Positions 1 through 8,999 of a stretch of DNA of 64,000 bases are shown piece by piece. The first letter of the stretch is position 1, and every line of letters starts with the position of its first letter. Both the position numbers and the translations under genes were made by a program. This DNA is from Roseateles_B flavus (lineage in GTDB: Bacteria; Pseudomonadota; Gammaproteobacteria; Burkholderiales; Burkholderiaceae_C). Under the pieces are notes generated by a model that saw only the letters and a program-made list of their open reading frames with translations, ran no database searches and was not told the origin of the DNA. The stretch spans positions 1 through 64,000 of the forward strand of contig NZ_JBDPZC010000011.1 in NCBI RefSeq assembly GCF_039872765.1, written 5' to 3'.

Positions 1-6
1 CCGGCC

Positions 7-30
7 AAAAAAACGGGCTATCAGCCCGGC
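7..30 (-). terminator. Intrinsic terminator of the NERD-domain gene
   Basis: Read on the minus strand, a hairpin with stem GGGCT/AGCCC (plus strand 14-28) is followed by seven T residues. This is the classical factor-independent layout. It lies about 33 bases past the stop codon of the minus-strand gene that ends at 63. Confidence 0.75.
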
Positions 31-62
31 CCATTTATTGGGAACGTCGCGTGCGAATCTCA

Positions 63-713
63 TCACGGCCTGGCTGCAACAGCAGCCCACTTGCGAGAGG
101 CCGAATACATTTGTGCGAGCTGACTCCGCCTGAAACTTGAGCCTTGCAACCGCGGGGCGGACCATACATTTTTTGCGTTGATCTCTTTCAGGATCGCGTT
201 GTCCAGCGTGGTGGCCTTGGGGTGCAGCAGCACGACGTGGTGATAGGTCGGCTTCAGGCTGCCGCGGCCGGTGATGTCCAGGCGCTCCAGCAGCTTGTCC
301 AGGATGCGCTCGTGCCGCCGGCTCTGCTCCAGCGGCGAGGGCACGCCATAGCGCCGCCCCTTGGCATAGGCCACGCTCCACTCGCCCTGCTCGTTGATCT
401 CCACATCCCCGCCGAAGCACTTGGTCTCGAACAGGTAGAAGTGCAGCATCCGGTCCACCACCAGGTGATCGATCTGCGCGGTCTCGCCTTCCACGACGAA
501 ACGCAGGTCGTGCAGCACCGCCCTGTTGGGGCTGTCCTTGCTCCAGTGATCGATGTGATGCGCCGCCTCGCGCTCGCCCTGATGGCCGCGCTGGCACCGC
601 ATCCGCTCGTCCTGCAGCCAGTCGCGCTGGCGCATGTCCAGCAAGGGCGATGACTGCAGGTCCTCCAGCAGCCGCAAACGGCGCTGCTTGTCATCCGCTG
701 TTTTGATCAGCAT
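63..713 (-). CDS. NERD-domain (nuclease-related) protein, C-terminus possibly altered
   Basis: A 216-residue protein with a NERD domain, a PD-(D/E)xK nuclease-like fold found in proteins thought to process DNA. The GERxAA segment is near residues 46-51, IDHLVV carries Asp82, and FETK carries Glu96 and Lys98, which fits the D...ExK catalytic layout. The last 45 residues (after LKEINAKNVW) look unlike the usual continuation of the family and may follow a frameshift. The start at 713 has AGGGAG about 8 bases upstream, and that ribosome site lies inside a repeat element shared with the region before the gene at 5792-6889. The biological substrate is unknown. Confidence 0.75.
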   Translation of the reverse strand: MLIKTADDKQRRLRLLEDLQSSPLLDMRQRDWLQDERMRCQRGHQGEREAAHHIDHWSKDSPNRAVLHDLRFVVEGETAQIDHLVVDRMLHFYLFETKCFGGDVEINEQGEWSVAYAKGRRYGVPSPLEQSRRHERILDKLLERLDITGRGSLKPTYHHVVLLHPKATTLDNAILKEINAKNVWSAPRLQGSSFRRSQLAQMYSASRKWAAVAARP

Positions 714-717
714 GTGT

Positions 718-880
718 CATGACTCCCTGAGTGCGAGCCATTTTGGCCGTGCGTCTGCCGGGCACGCCGGGCAAATGTCACATCGGATGGCTCGTAAGGG
801 CCGGGGTTTGCGCTGATGCAAACCGTCAGAAGCCGCGCCAGTGCTGGGTTCTTGCGGCACCGTATGAGTTCGGTATCAGT
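718..880. repeat. Diverged ~160-bp repeat, copy A
   Basis: Begins CATGACTCCCTGAG and ends ATGAGTTCGGTATCAG. Copy B at 6955-7115 has the same ends and nearly the same length (146 versus 145 bases between the two conserved blocks). It also shares colinear internal blocks such as CCATTnTG, AAGGGCCGG and GTCAGAAnCCGC. Copy A lies directly upstream of the NERD gene and supplies its ribosome binding site. Confidence 0.6.
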
Positions 881-932
881 GTGGCGTCTGGCTTGCTGAA
901 TGAGCGTCCAAGGTGTTGCGAATGCCTTGTGT

Positions 933-946
933 CAAGACATGACCCC
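933..946 (+). repeat. Interspersed 14-mer, one mismatch
   Basis: CAAGACATGACCCC differs from the exact 14-mer CAAGACCTGACCCC at one base. It is intergenic, 32 bases from the end of the minus-strand phosphatidyltransferase gene. Confidence 0.5.
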
Positions 947-978
947 GCGATGGCAGGGCCGGCAGGCCGGCCAGGCGT

Positions 979-1608
979 TCACAGGCCGGCGCCCAGCATC
1001 CGGTACCAGGCGCTTCCCAGCAGCCCGGGCACCAGCAGCAGCCAGGGGTAGAAGCCGATCCCCCGCTTCGGGAAGGGGAAGGACAGGTTCATGGCCACCG
1101 CCAGGCCCAGCGTCAGGCCGGCCAGGGCGGGGGCCGGCACCTGCCAGAACTGGCGCAGCACCACGCCGGCCATCAGCAGGATGGCGGCCACGGAGCTGGG
1201 CAGGCCCTGGAAGCATTCGCCGAAGCGGGTGCGCACGAGACCGCGCTGGCTGTAGCGGGCCAGGCGCAGCAGCGCGGCCAGCACGTACACCACGCACAGA
1301 GCCGCCACGCCCCACGAGGGCGTGCCCGCCGGGTTCAGCACCTTGGCCAGGGCAAAGGCGGGCAGCAGGCCGAAGGCGAGCAGGTCGGCCAGGCTGTCCA
1401 GCTGCGCGCCCAGCGGCGAGCTCACCCCCAGCGCCCGCGCCAGCTTGCCATCCAGCACATCGCAGAGCAGGCAGAGCGCCAGGCACAGCATCGCGACGGC
1501 CACGGCGCGCTCCACCGGTGCCCAGCCGAGGTACGGCAGGCCGGTGCTGGCCGCGGCGGCCGAGGCGAGCGTGATCGTGTGGGGGAGGAGGGCGGCGTGC
1601 TTTTGCAT
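979..1608 (-). CDS. CDP-alcohol phosphatidyltransferase (phosphatidylserine synthase-like)
   Basis: A 209-residue inner-membrane enzyme that moves a phosphatidyl group from a CDP-lipid onto an alcohol. The family signature D-x2-DG-x2-AR-x8-G-x3-D-x3-D is perfect: Asp50, Asp53, Gly54, Ala57-Arg58, Gly67, Asp71, Asp75. About six hydrophobic segments surround it. The acceptor alcohol cannot be read from sequence; the FPFPKR segment and general form resemble PssA. The ATG at 1608 was chosen because the domain begins there, although the frame is open further upstream. It is divergent from a CDP-diacylglycerol synthase gene, which would make its substrate. Confidence 0.85.
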   Translation of the reverse strand: MQKHAALLPHTITLASAAAASTGLPYLGWAPVERAVAVAMLCLALCLLCDVLDGKLARALGVSSPLGAQLDSLADLLAFGLLPAFALAKVLNPAGTPSWGVAALCVVYVLAALLRLARYSQRGLVRTRFGECFQGLPSSVAAILLMAGVVLRQFWQVPAPALAGLTLGLAVAMNLSFPFPKRGIGFYPWLLLVPGLLGSAWYRMLGAGL

Positions 1609-1618
1609 GAAAGGGCGG

Positions 1619-1678
1619 AGGGCAGTTGAACCAAGGCTGGGGAACGCAAGGCCGGTGAACATCAGGCTGGTGAACGTA
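1619..1678 (-). repeat. Four tandem ~15-bp repeats in a divergent promoter region
   Basis: Read on the minus strand, units of the type GTTCACCAGCCTGAT recur four times in a row with period 15-16 bases (GTTCACC.., GTTCACC.., GTTCCCC.., GTTCAAC..). They occupy the space between the phosphatidyltransferase gene and cdsA and could be regulator-binding iterons. No function is known. Confidence 0.5.
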
Positions 1679-1801
1679 AGCGCGCCGTAGCCGGCGCCTG
1701 GGCAACTTGCCCCGCAAACGCGGGCTTCGCTCACGCAGACGCGCCCGGTCGTGGCCGCGGGGCAGGCATGATCGCACCTTTGCCGATTTCTGCTCCGCCC
1801 C

Positions 1802-2755
1802 TTGAAGACTGATCTCCCTGCGCTCTGGCAGCTCTCGCCCGCCCCTGCGGACCTCTGGATCCTGGTGGGAGGCGGCCTGGCCGCCATCTCCACCGCCACG
1901 GCGGTGACGCACCTGCACCCCGCCCTTCGCACGCAGCGCCGCGTGCAGCAGGCGGTGCAATCCTGGGTGCCGGTCATTCTGATGGCGGCGCTGACCGTGC
2001 TGCTGGGGACAGGGCTGACCTGGCTGGTCTGCGCCTTGACCTCGCTGATCCTGCTGCGCGAGGGTTTGCGCCTGCTGCCGCTGACGTCCGCCGAGCAGCG
2101 CCTGCACGGCGGCCTGGCTGCGCTGCTGAGCCTGGCGGCCCACGCGCTGGCCGCCGCAGGCCTGATGCCCTGGGCGCTGGGCCTGTGCCTGGTCTACACA
2201 GGCCTGCTGCTGGGGCCGCTGCAGATGCTGGCCAGCGGCCCGGAGCGCTTCATCACCCGCGTGGGCGGGCTCATGCTGGTGCTCAATGCCTGCACCACGC
2301 TCTTTCTCTTCGTCAGTCTGCTGGTGCTGCAGGCGCCGGCGGCCCGGCCCCTGGGCGGGCAGGGGCAGGGCGGCTTCTTCTTCGTGCTGGTGATCTTCTC
2401 GGATGCCATGCAGTACGTGGGTGGCAAGTGCTGGGGCCGCCGCGCGCTGGCGCCGTCCATCAGCCCAGGCAAGACCTGGGAGGGTCTGGCCTTTGCCGCG
2501 CTGGTCTGCGCCCTGCTGGGCTTCGGGCTGGCGCCCTGGCTGCTGGGCCTGCCGGCCTGGGCCGGCGTGCTGCTGGCGCTGGCCATGGTGCTGCTGGGCC
2601 TGGTGGGCGACCTGCTGGTCTCCTGCTGGAAGCGCGACGTGGGCGTGAAGGACACCGGCACCCTGCTGCCCGGGCAGGGCGGGGTGCTGGACCGCTGCGA
2701 CAGCCTGATCTTCGTCGCCCCCTGGTTCTGGCTGCTGATGCAGGTGAGCGCATGA
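1802..2755 (+). CDS. cdsA: Phosphatidate cytidylyltransferase (CDP-diacylglycerol synthase)
   Basis: A 317-residue, multi-spanning inner-membrane enzyme making CDP-diacylglycerol from phosphatidate and CTP. The C-terminal family signature is present: SCWKR, then KD, then PGQGGVLDRCDS, with ISPGKTWEG upstream. The start is a TTG at 1802 with no clear ribosome site; an internal GTG is possible, so the N-terminus is uncertain. The stop overlaps the start of the desaturase gene (ATGA), so the two are probably translationally coupled. This may be a second, specialised cdsA beside the housekeeping copy, because it sits with a desaturase instead of with the usual uppS/dxr neighbours. Confidence 0.85.
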   Translation: MKTDLPALWQLSPAPADLWILVGGGLAAISTATAVTHLHPALRTQRRVQQAVQSWVPVILMAALTVLLGTGLTWLVCALTSLILLREGLRLLPLTSAEQRLHGGLAALLSLAAHALAAAGLMPWALGLCLVYTGLLLGPLQMLASGPERFITRVGGLMLVLNACTTLFLFVSLLVLQAPAARPLGGQGQGGFFFVLVIFSDAMQYVGGKCWGRRALAPSISPGKTWEGLAFAALVCALLGFGLAPWLLGLPAWAGVLLALAMVLLGLVGDLLVSCWKRDVGVKDTGTLLPGQGGVLDRCDSLIFVAPWFWLLMQVSA

Positions 2756-3801
2756 AGCCTGACACACAAGACCTGACCCCCGCGCAAGGCGCTCCCGGCC
2801 CTGCCGGTGCGGACCTGGCCCTCCTGCGCGCCCAGCTGGAGGCCGCGGGCTGCTTCGAGCGCAAGCCGGGGCGGGCCGTGGCGGAGCTGCTCTTCAACCT
2901 GCTGGGCAGCGTCCTGGCCTTCTTCGCTGCGCGTGAGGCGGCGCAGGCCTGGTCGGCCTGGGCCGGCCTGCCGCTCTTCGTGCTGGGCAGCTTCCTCTTC
3001 TACCGCAACGGCTGGCTGATGCACGACGCCGCGCATGGCGGCAGCTGGCCGGGCATCCAAGCCAATCGCCGCTTTGCGGCCCTGACCGCCGGCATCCTGG
3101 GCGAGTTTCCCAGCGGCTGGCGGCATGGCCACAACCGCCACCATGCCCGCACCAATGTGCTGGGCGAGGACTGGGACCAGCGCGAGCGCTGGGACCCCAC
3201 GCGCCGCTACCACTCGCGCCTGGCAGCCTGGCTGGGCCTGTTCCTGTTCACGCGGCTGCGCGGCGTCTATGTGCCGGCCACGCTGATCTTCATGGCCCTG
3301 CGCGACGGCTACTACTGCTGGCGTCACCACCGCGAGCGCTTTGCGGCCGAGCTGCTGGCGGTCCTGCTGGGCCTGGGCTCGCAGCTGGTCTTCTTCGTGC
3401 TGCTGACGGGGTCCTGGCTGGGCGTGCTGCTGTTCCTGCTGCACACGCATGTGGGCATGCTCTACCTGAACTCGGCTTTCGCGGGCAATCACTACGACCT
3501 GGAAACCTTCACGCCCGAGCAGGCGCGGCAGCTGGACGTGCTCAGTCTGCAGTCGCGAACCACGCGGAACTACACCGGCGGCTGGTGGACGCACTTTGTC
3601 TTCGGCGGCCTGGAGAAGCAGCTGGAACACCACCTCTTCCCGCACCTGCCTCGCCACCACCTGCACCGCGCCGCGCCCCATGTGCGCGCCTTCGTCACGG
3701 TCCATGGCCTGCCCTATCACGAGGCGCCGTTCTGGCATTGCTACATGCGGGTGCTGGACTTCCACGTCGACCCGCGGCCCGGCGCCGCGCCCTCCGCATG
3801 A
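2752..3801 (+). CDS. Membrane fatty acid desaturase
   Basis: A 349-residue di-iron membrane desaturase. The three histidine boxes are visible: HDAAH at 91-95, HGHNRHH at 125-131 and QLEHH at 290-294. Four hydrophobic segments are arranged as in the acyl-lipid desaturase family, which introduces double bonds into lipid-bound or CoA-bound acyl chains. The start overlaps the cdsA stop and its own stop overlaps the next start, so this is the middle gene of a tight three-gene operon. Residues 5-10 are encoded by an exact copy of the interspersed 14-mer, so the N-terminal tail may be an insertion. Regiospecificity cannot be inferred. Confidence 0.85.
   Translation: MKPDTQDLTPAQGAPGPAGADLALLRAQLEAAGCFERKPGRAVAELLFNLLGSVLAFFAAREAAQAWSAWAGLPLFVLGSFLFYRNGWLMHDAAHGGSWPGIQANRRFAALTAGILGEFPSGWRHGHNRHHARTNVLGEDWDQRERWDPTRRYHSRLAAWLGLFLFTRLRGVYVPATLIFMALRDGYYCWRHHRERFAAELLAVLLGLGSQLVFFVLLTGSWLGVLLFLLHTHVGMLYLNSAFAGNHYDLETFTPEQARQLDVLSLQSRTTRNYTGGWWTHFVFGGLEKQLEHHLFPHLPRHHLHRAAPHVRAFVTVHGLPYHEAPFWHCYMRVLDFHVDPRPGAAPSA
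2767..2780 (+). repeat. Interspersed 14-mer, exact copy inside a gene start
   Basis: CAAGACCTGACCCC, exact. It lies in codons 6-10 of the desaturase gene. Confidence 0.7.
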
Positions 3802-5084
3802 GCCGGGGCGGGCGCTGGGCGCGCAATGCGGCCTTCCTGTCCTTCTCATTTGCCAACACGGCCTGCATCACGGTCTTCCCGCAGCATCGCTTCTGGGGCC
3901 ATCCGCAGGAGGCGATGTGGACCTCGCTGGTGCTGCTGGGCGGCGCGCTGGCGGCGCTGCTGGGCCTGGCCTGGGCCACGCGCCAGCGCAGCGCCGCGCT
4001 GCGGCCCCTGAGTGTGGGCCTCGGCTGTGCGGTCTACGCCGCCCTGCTGCTGACGGCCGGGAGCGATGCCCTGCGCAGCCCTTGGGTCTACGCCCTGGTG
4101 GTCTGGGCGCTGTCCTTCGCCTCCGGGGCGCTGATGCAGCGCTTCGACGAGCGCTCGGTGCAGCAGGCCGGCCTGGACGGGCGGGTGGCGAATGACCTGA
4201 GCATCTCCCTGCTGCGCTTCCTGGGCATGCTGCTGGCCCCAGGCGCTTTCAGCCTGATGCCGCCTGGCGGTGCGGCCGCGCAGGTGCTGCTGTTGGCAAT
4301 GGTGGTGCTGGTGGCCTTCAGCGGCTGGCAGCTGCTGGTGGCGCAAGAGCGTGTGGTGCAGGGCGCGGTGCAGGGAGAGGAGCCGGGCGTGGATGCTGCG
4401 ATCCGGTCAGCAGGAGCGCCGAGCTCAGCGCCCGCAGCGGCAGCGGCCTCTGCGTCTGCGCCCGGATCCGCAGCCGGCTCCACGCCTGCCGCCCCAGCCA
4501 AGGCGGAATGGATGCTGTGGGCCGCAGGCGTGCTGGTCTATGCCAACTACTGCGTGCTGGCCAGCGCCGCGCCCTTCCTGTTGCGCGACCTGCTGGCCCA
4601 GGCGGGCGCGATGGAGCGGGCCTGGCTGCTGATCTCCCTGGTCTATGCCGCGGCCATGCTCAGCAACGCGCTGGTGCAGTGGCGGCGCTGGGCGCCGCGC
4701 CTGGCCTGGCTGCAGGGTGCGCCGGCCACGCTGGCCCTGGTGGGCGCCTGCCTGCTGCTGCCCACGGCGGCCAGCGCGGGCGGCCTGCTGCTGCAGGCTC
4801 TGGCCAGCCTGGCCCTGGGCGCAGCCTTCGGCCTCTTCATGATGGGCTACCGCGACCACCTCACCCGCCAGGCCCTGCAGCTGCAGCGGCCGGCCCTGCT
4901 GGCTCGCTACAACCAGCTGCCCCGCTGGGCGACCCTGCTGGCCTTCGGCGTGCTGGCAGCGCTGGCCGGCCTGGCATCGGCCCAGGCGGGTCTGAGCCTG
5001 GCGCAGGGGGTGGCGGCGTACTTGCTGGGCTCGTCCCTGGGTGTGATGGGGATGGGCGCCCGTTGGGGGCGGCGAGCGGGCTGA
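3798..5084 (+). CDS. MFS-like polytopic membrane protein of the lipid locus
   Basis: A 428-residue protein with about ten to twelve hydrophobic segments split by a low-complexity Ala/Ser/Pro linker around residues 205-235, the usual central loop position of major facilitator proteins. No diagnostic MFS signature could be identified. The start overlaps the desaturase stop (ATGA). The position after cdsA and a desaturase suggests a role in moving or sensing a modified lipid, but this is inference only. The last gene of the operon, it converges on the minus-strand gene at 5192. Confidence 0.65.
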   Translation: MSRGGRWARNAAFLSFSFANTACITVFPQHRFWGHPQEAMWTSLVLLGGALAALLGLAWATRQRSAALRPLSVGLGCAVYAALLLTAGSDALRSPWVYALVVWALSFASGALMQRFDERSVQQAGLDGRVANDLSISLLRFLGMLLAPGAFSLMPPGGAAAQVLLLAMVVLVAFSGWQLLVAQERVVQGAVQGEEPGVDAAIRSAGAPSSAPAAAAASASAPGSAAGSTPAAPAKAEWMLWAAGVLVYANYCVLASAAPFLLRDLLAQAGAMERAWLLISLVYAAAMLSNALVQWRRWAPRLAWLQGAPATLALVGACLLLPTAASAGGLLLQALASLALGAAFGLFMMGYRDHLTRQALQLQRPALLARYNQLPRWATLLAFGVLAALAGLASAQAGLSLAQGVAAYLLGSSLGVMGMGARWGRRAG

Positions 5085-5191
5085 ACCTGCCGGCTTCGAG
5101 GGCGAGGCCTGGTGCGAGGCGCTCCTTGCTGGCAGCTTCCCGGGTGCAGGCCTTCAACGGCCAGGCATGCCCGGGGGCCCCGGGTACCGGC

Positions 5192-5587
5192 TCAGTCGAT
5201 GCCCAGCCCCCAGAGCCGCTTGAAGGCCAGGACGGCCAGGCCGATGGGCGTGCCAATGGCCAGCAGCGCCGCCAGGAGCGCGGCCGCATGGAGGCTGGTC
5301 TGCGCCACCGCCGTCAGCAGGTGCCCGATGATCCATCCGACCAGGTGGCCGATGGGGACGCCAAGAAGGCCCAGCAGGATCACCCCGCCCACGCCGCCGA
5401 CACGCCATCCCAGCACGGCGCAGCCCAGGGCGACGATGGGCATGACTCCCAGCTGAACCGCGGCCGGGACCTTGTCCACCCACGAAACCGGATCTCCCCA
5501 AGCGGGCAAGTCCCGCCGGTCGTGGTTGTTGCGTTGGACGAGCTGTGCGTACTTTCGGCGGTAGTGGTCGGCGATCCAGCGAAGCAT
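5192..5587 (-). CDS. Small membrane protein of unknown function
   Basis: 131 residues: a charged N-terminal 40-residue cytoplasmic part (RRKYAQLVQRNNHDRRD), then three hydrophobic segments rich in Gly, Val and Leu. No family was recognised. Codon usage matches the neighbours. The gene converges on the lipid operon and is followed by the C-rich palindrome at 5163-5185, which has no T-run. Confidence 0.55.
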   Translation of the reverse strand: MLRWIADHYRRKYAQLVQRNNHDRRDLPAWGDPVSWVDKVPAAVQLGVMPIVALGCAVLGWRVGGVGGVILLGLLGVPIGHLVGWIIGHLLTAVAQTSLHAAALLAALLAIGTPIGLAVLAFKRLWGLGID

Positions 5588-5706
5588 GGGTCCTCCTGTC
5601 CGGTCGCCCGAGCCGGGCCGGGGGCTCGGCGCTCGGGTCCTCAGGAGGGAAGCCTACACAAGTCAGCCTCGACCTCCGAGGGCCCCCCAAGGCGAGATCG
5701 GCATCA

Positions 5707-5727
5707 GCCCGGCGTCTTATGCCGGGC
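5707..5727. other. Strong intergenic hairpin
   Basis: GCCCGGC and GCCGGGC, perfect 7-bp arms around a 7-base loop, lie between two minus-strand genes, 65 bases past the stop of the 5792-6889 gene. There is no T-run, so it may stabilise a 3' end instead of terminating by itself. Confidence 0.4.
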
Positions 5728-5791
5728 GCATGCACGGCCGCCCAGCGGACGCCTGGATCGTCCACCTGCATCGTTCGCGTGCATTGTTCGC

Positions 5792-6889
5792 CTACTGGGC
5801 GGCGTAGTCACCCGGCGACGCCGGCCGTGCGTCCGGAGCGAGCTGGAACAGGCACTGGATGTAGGGTGCTACCTCACTCCAGTCCGCCTGGCGCCCATAG
5901 AACTCGGCCAGGGCGCGCCCCAGGTCCACCGCGGTGGGCTTGCCGGAGGAGAGGTTCACCGCGAAGGCCGCGCGAACGTCTGCCTGTGAGTGCAGGCCGG
6001 AGTCCTGGTGCGAGTAGGAATGGAACTCCTCGATCAAGCCGGGGGCGGGGTAGGCACTCGCCGCGCCGGGGCAGGTCCCCTGGTAGGCGGGCTGGCGCCG
6101 GCTCACGTGGGCCCTGGAGAAGGAGTCCTGCACCGTGTGAAGGAGGCTTCCGAAGGCCACCGCGGCCAGATAGGCGGGCTTGCGTATATTGGGATTGCCC
6201 AGCGCAAACAGGTCCTGGACGCTCCAGCCGTTGGCGCCGAACACCTCGGGGATGCCGGCGATCTCCTGCTTCGCGACGATCGCATCCCCCCGGATCTTCA
6301 GGGTGGCGACCTTCCAGGTGAACTCGGCCCACATCAGGATGCGGCGCTGGGTCACCTCGGGCAGCTCCCCGTCCGCCGCGCCCATTGCGTGCAGGAACTG
6401 CAGGTCCCCGAAGTGGGAGCGCACGAGCAGGGGCGCCGTCCTGGCATTCAGGGCCTCGCCGCGCTGAGCGCGCAGCTTGCCGTCCCGGAAGACGCGTGCC
6501 CAGCATTCCGGCTGGACGACGAGGCGGACGGTCTGGCCGGGCGCGCATCCGCTGTATTTTCCGAAGCTCTGTTCGAACCTGAACGGCGGATCGTCGTTCC
6601 AGCGGACGCCCGCGAGGACGTAGGCCTGCGCCGGGTCCCAGTTGACGTCGGCGCAGATGTCTTCATCGCCTTCGCAATCCAGCGCCCGGTTGGAGATCTC
6701 TTCATGCACAGGCGATCCAAAGGTGCTGACGCCCCAGCTGGCCAGCTTCCCGAGGAGGCGCTCGCCGGTGGGCTGGCCTTTCTGGGCCAGGCGCTTCTCG
6801 AAGGAGGTGCCTTCGGGGGAAAGCTGGAAGGCCTCGGCCTGCGCGGCAAGCAGGAGCGGGATGGCAAGGGCTGTGGCGAGGCGACGCAT
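5792..6889 (-). CDS. Secreted protein of the zinc phospholipase C / P1 nuclease type
   Basis: 365 residues with a clear signal peptide (MRRLATALAIPLLLAAQAEA, then FQLS). Histidine- and aspartate-rich motifs are spaced like the tri-zinc phospholipase C/P1 nuclease fold: HEEISNRAL, WNDDP, RSHFGDLQFLHAM, LLHTVQDSFSRAH and a later YSHQDSGLH. The assignment is by motif pattern and not by a recognised close relative, and it could be a distinct zinc hydrolase. Copy B of the 160-bp repeat lies about 65 bases upstream. It is not in an operon. Confidence 0.55.
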   Translation of the reverse strand: MRRLATALAIPLLLAAQAEAFQLSPEGTSFEKRLAQKGQPTGERLLGKLASWGVSTFGSPVHEEISNRALDCEGDEDICADVNWDPAQAYVLAGVRWNDDPPFRFEQSFGKYSGCAPGQTVRLVVQPECWARVFRDGKLRAQRGEALNARTAPLLVRSHFGDLQFLHAMGAADGELPEVTQRRILMWAEFTWKVATLKIRGDAIVAKQEIAGIPEVFGANGWSVQDLFALGNPNIRKPAYLAAVAFGSLLHTVQDSFSRAHVSRRQPAYQGTCPGAASAYPAPGLIEEFHSYSHQDSGLHSQADVRAAFAVNLSSGKPTAVDLGRALAEFYGRQADWSEVAPYIQCLFQLAPDARPASPGDYAAQ

Positions 6890-6954
6890 GCGGGGCTCCC
6901 AATAGTGGGGGTGCTGTTGATGTGCTCGTCAGCCCCTGGCCTGATGCGCCGGTG

Positions 6955-7115
6955 CATGACTCCCTGAGCGCCCCCATTGTGTCTGCGCACAGGCCGTTCA
7001 GGCCGGACGCTTGCCTTGATCCATAAGCCCGAAGGGCCGGAAGATCCGCTGAGGAAATCAGTCAGAACCCGCATCAACACGGGGGTGTCGTGCGGAAGGA
7101 TGAGATCAGTATCAG
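6955..7115. repeat. Diverged ~160-bp repeat, copy B
   Basis: Starts CATGACTCCCTGAG and ends ATGAGATCAGTATCAG, matching copy A (718-880) at both ends and at several internal blocks. It lies upstream of the minus-strand gene ending at 5792 and beyond the stop of rtcR. The rest of the 6890-7170 gap shows nothing else recognisable. Confidence 0.6.
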
Positions 7116-7170
7116 ATGAAGAACTGACGCAAACAGCCCGCAAGCCGGTCAAGGGAAATGGCCGGCGGCC

Positions 7171-8793
<1,623 letters not shown>

Positions 8794-8807
8794 GGCTCAA
8801 AAGATAA

Positions 8808-8831
8808 ATGGCTAGCTGATAGTCTAGCAAT
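8808..8831. promoter_or_regulatory. Candidate RtcR upstream activating site
   Basis: A 24-bp dyad, AT-n-GCTAG-n8-CTAGC-n-AT, is centred about 117 bases upstream of the -24 element. This is the usual distance for an enhancer bound by a sigma-54 activator. It lies just upstream of the rtcR start, so it could also mediate autoregulation. Confidence 0.5.
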
Positions 8832-8936
8832 CCGGGGGTGGGATCTTGGGGGTGCCGGCCCCGGGAAACGGGCTGGAAATTTTTTCTCCAATGAAATCAA
8901 CGGCTTGCCATGCTTCGGTCCGCTGGAGGCAAGACC

Positions 8937-8952
8937 TGGCACGTCCGTTGCA
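8937..8952 (+). promoter_or_regulatory. Sigma-54 promoter of the rsr-rtcBA operon
   Basis: TGGCACG-TCCG-TTGCA is an exact match to the sigma-54 consensus TGGCACG-n4-TTGCA, with GG at -24 and GC at -12. Transcription would begin near 8963, about 37 bases before the rsr start codon. The neighbouring activator RtcR carries the sigma-54 contact motif. Confidence 0.92.
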
Positions 8953-8999
8953 ATGAAGAAGGTACGAACAAGACGTTGAATGAAGAAGAGGAGCACCTC

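Noticed and set aside
5163..5185. GC-rich palindrome as a terminator between convergent genes
   Set aside because: It has no T-run on either strand and the arms are only a C/G homopolymer-like palindrome.
8910..8999. Longer start for the TROVE gene
   Set aside because: The extra codons overlap the sigma-54 promoter and its start point; AAGAGGAG precedes the ATG at 9000.
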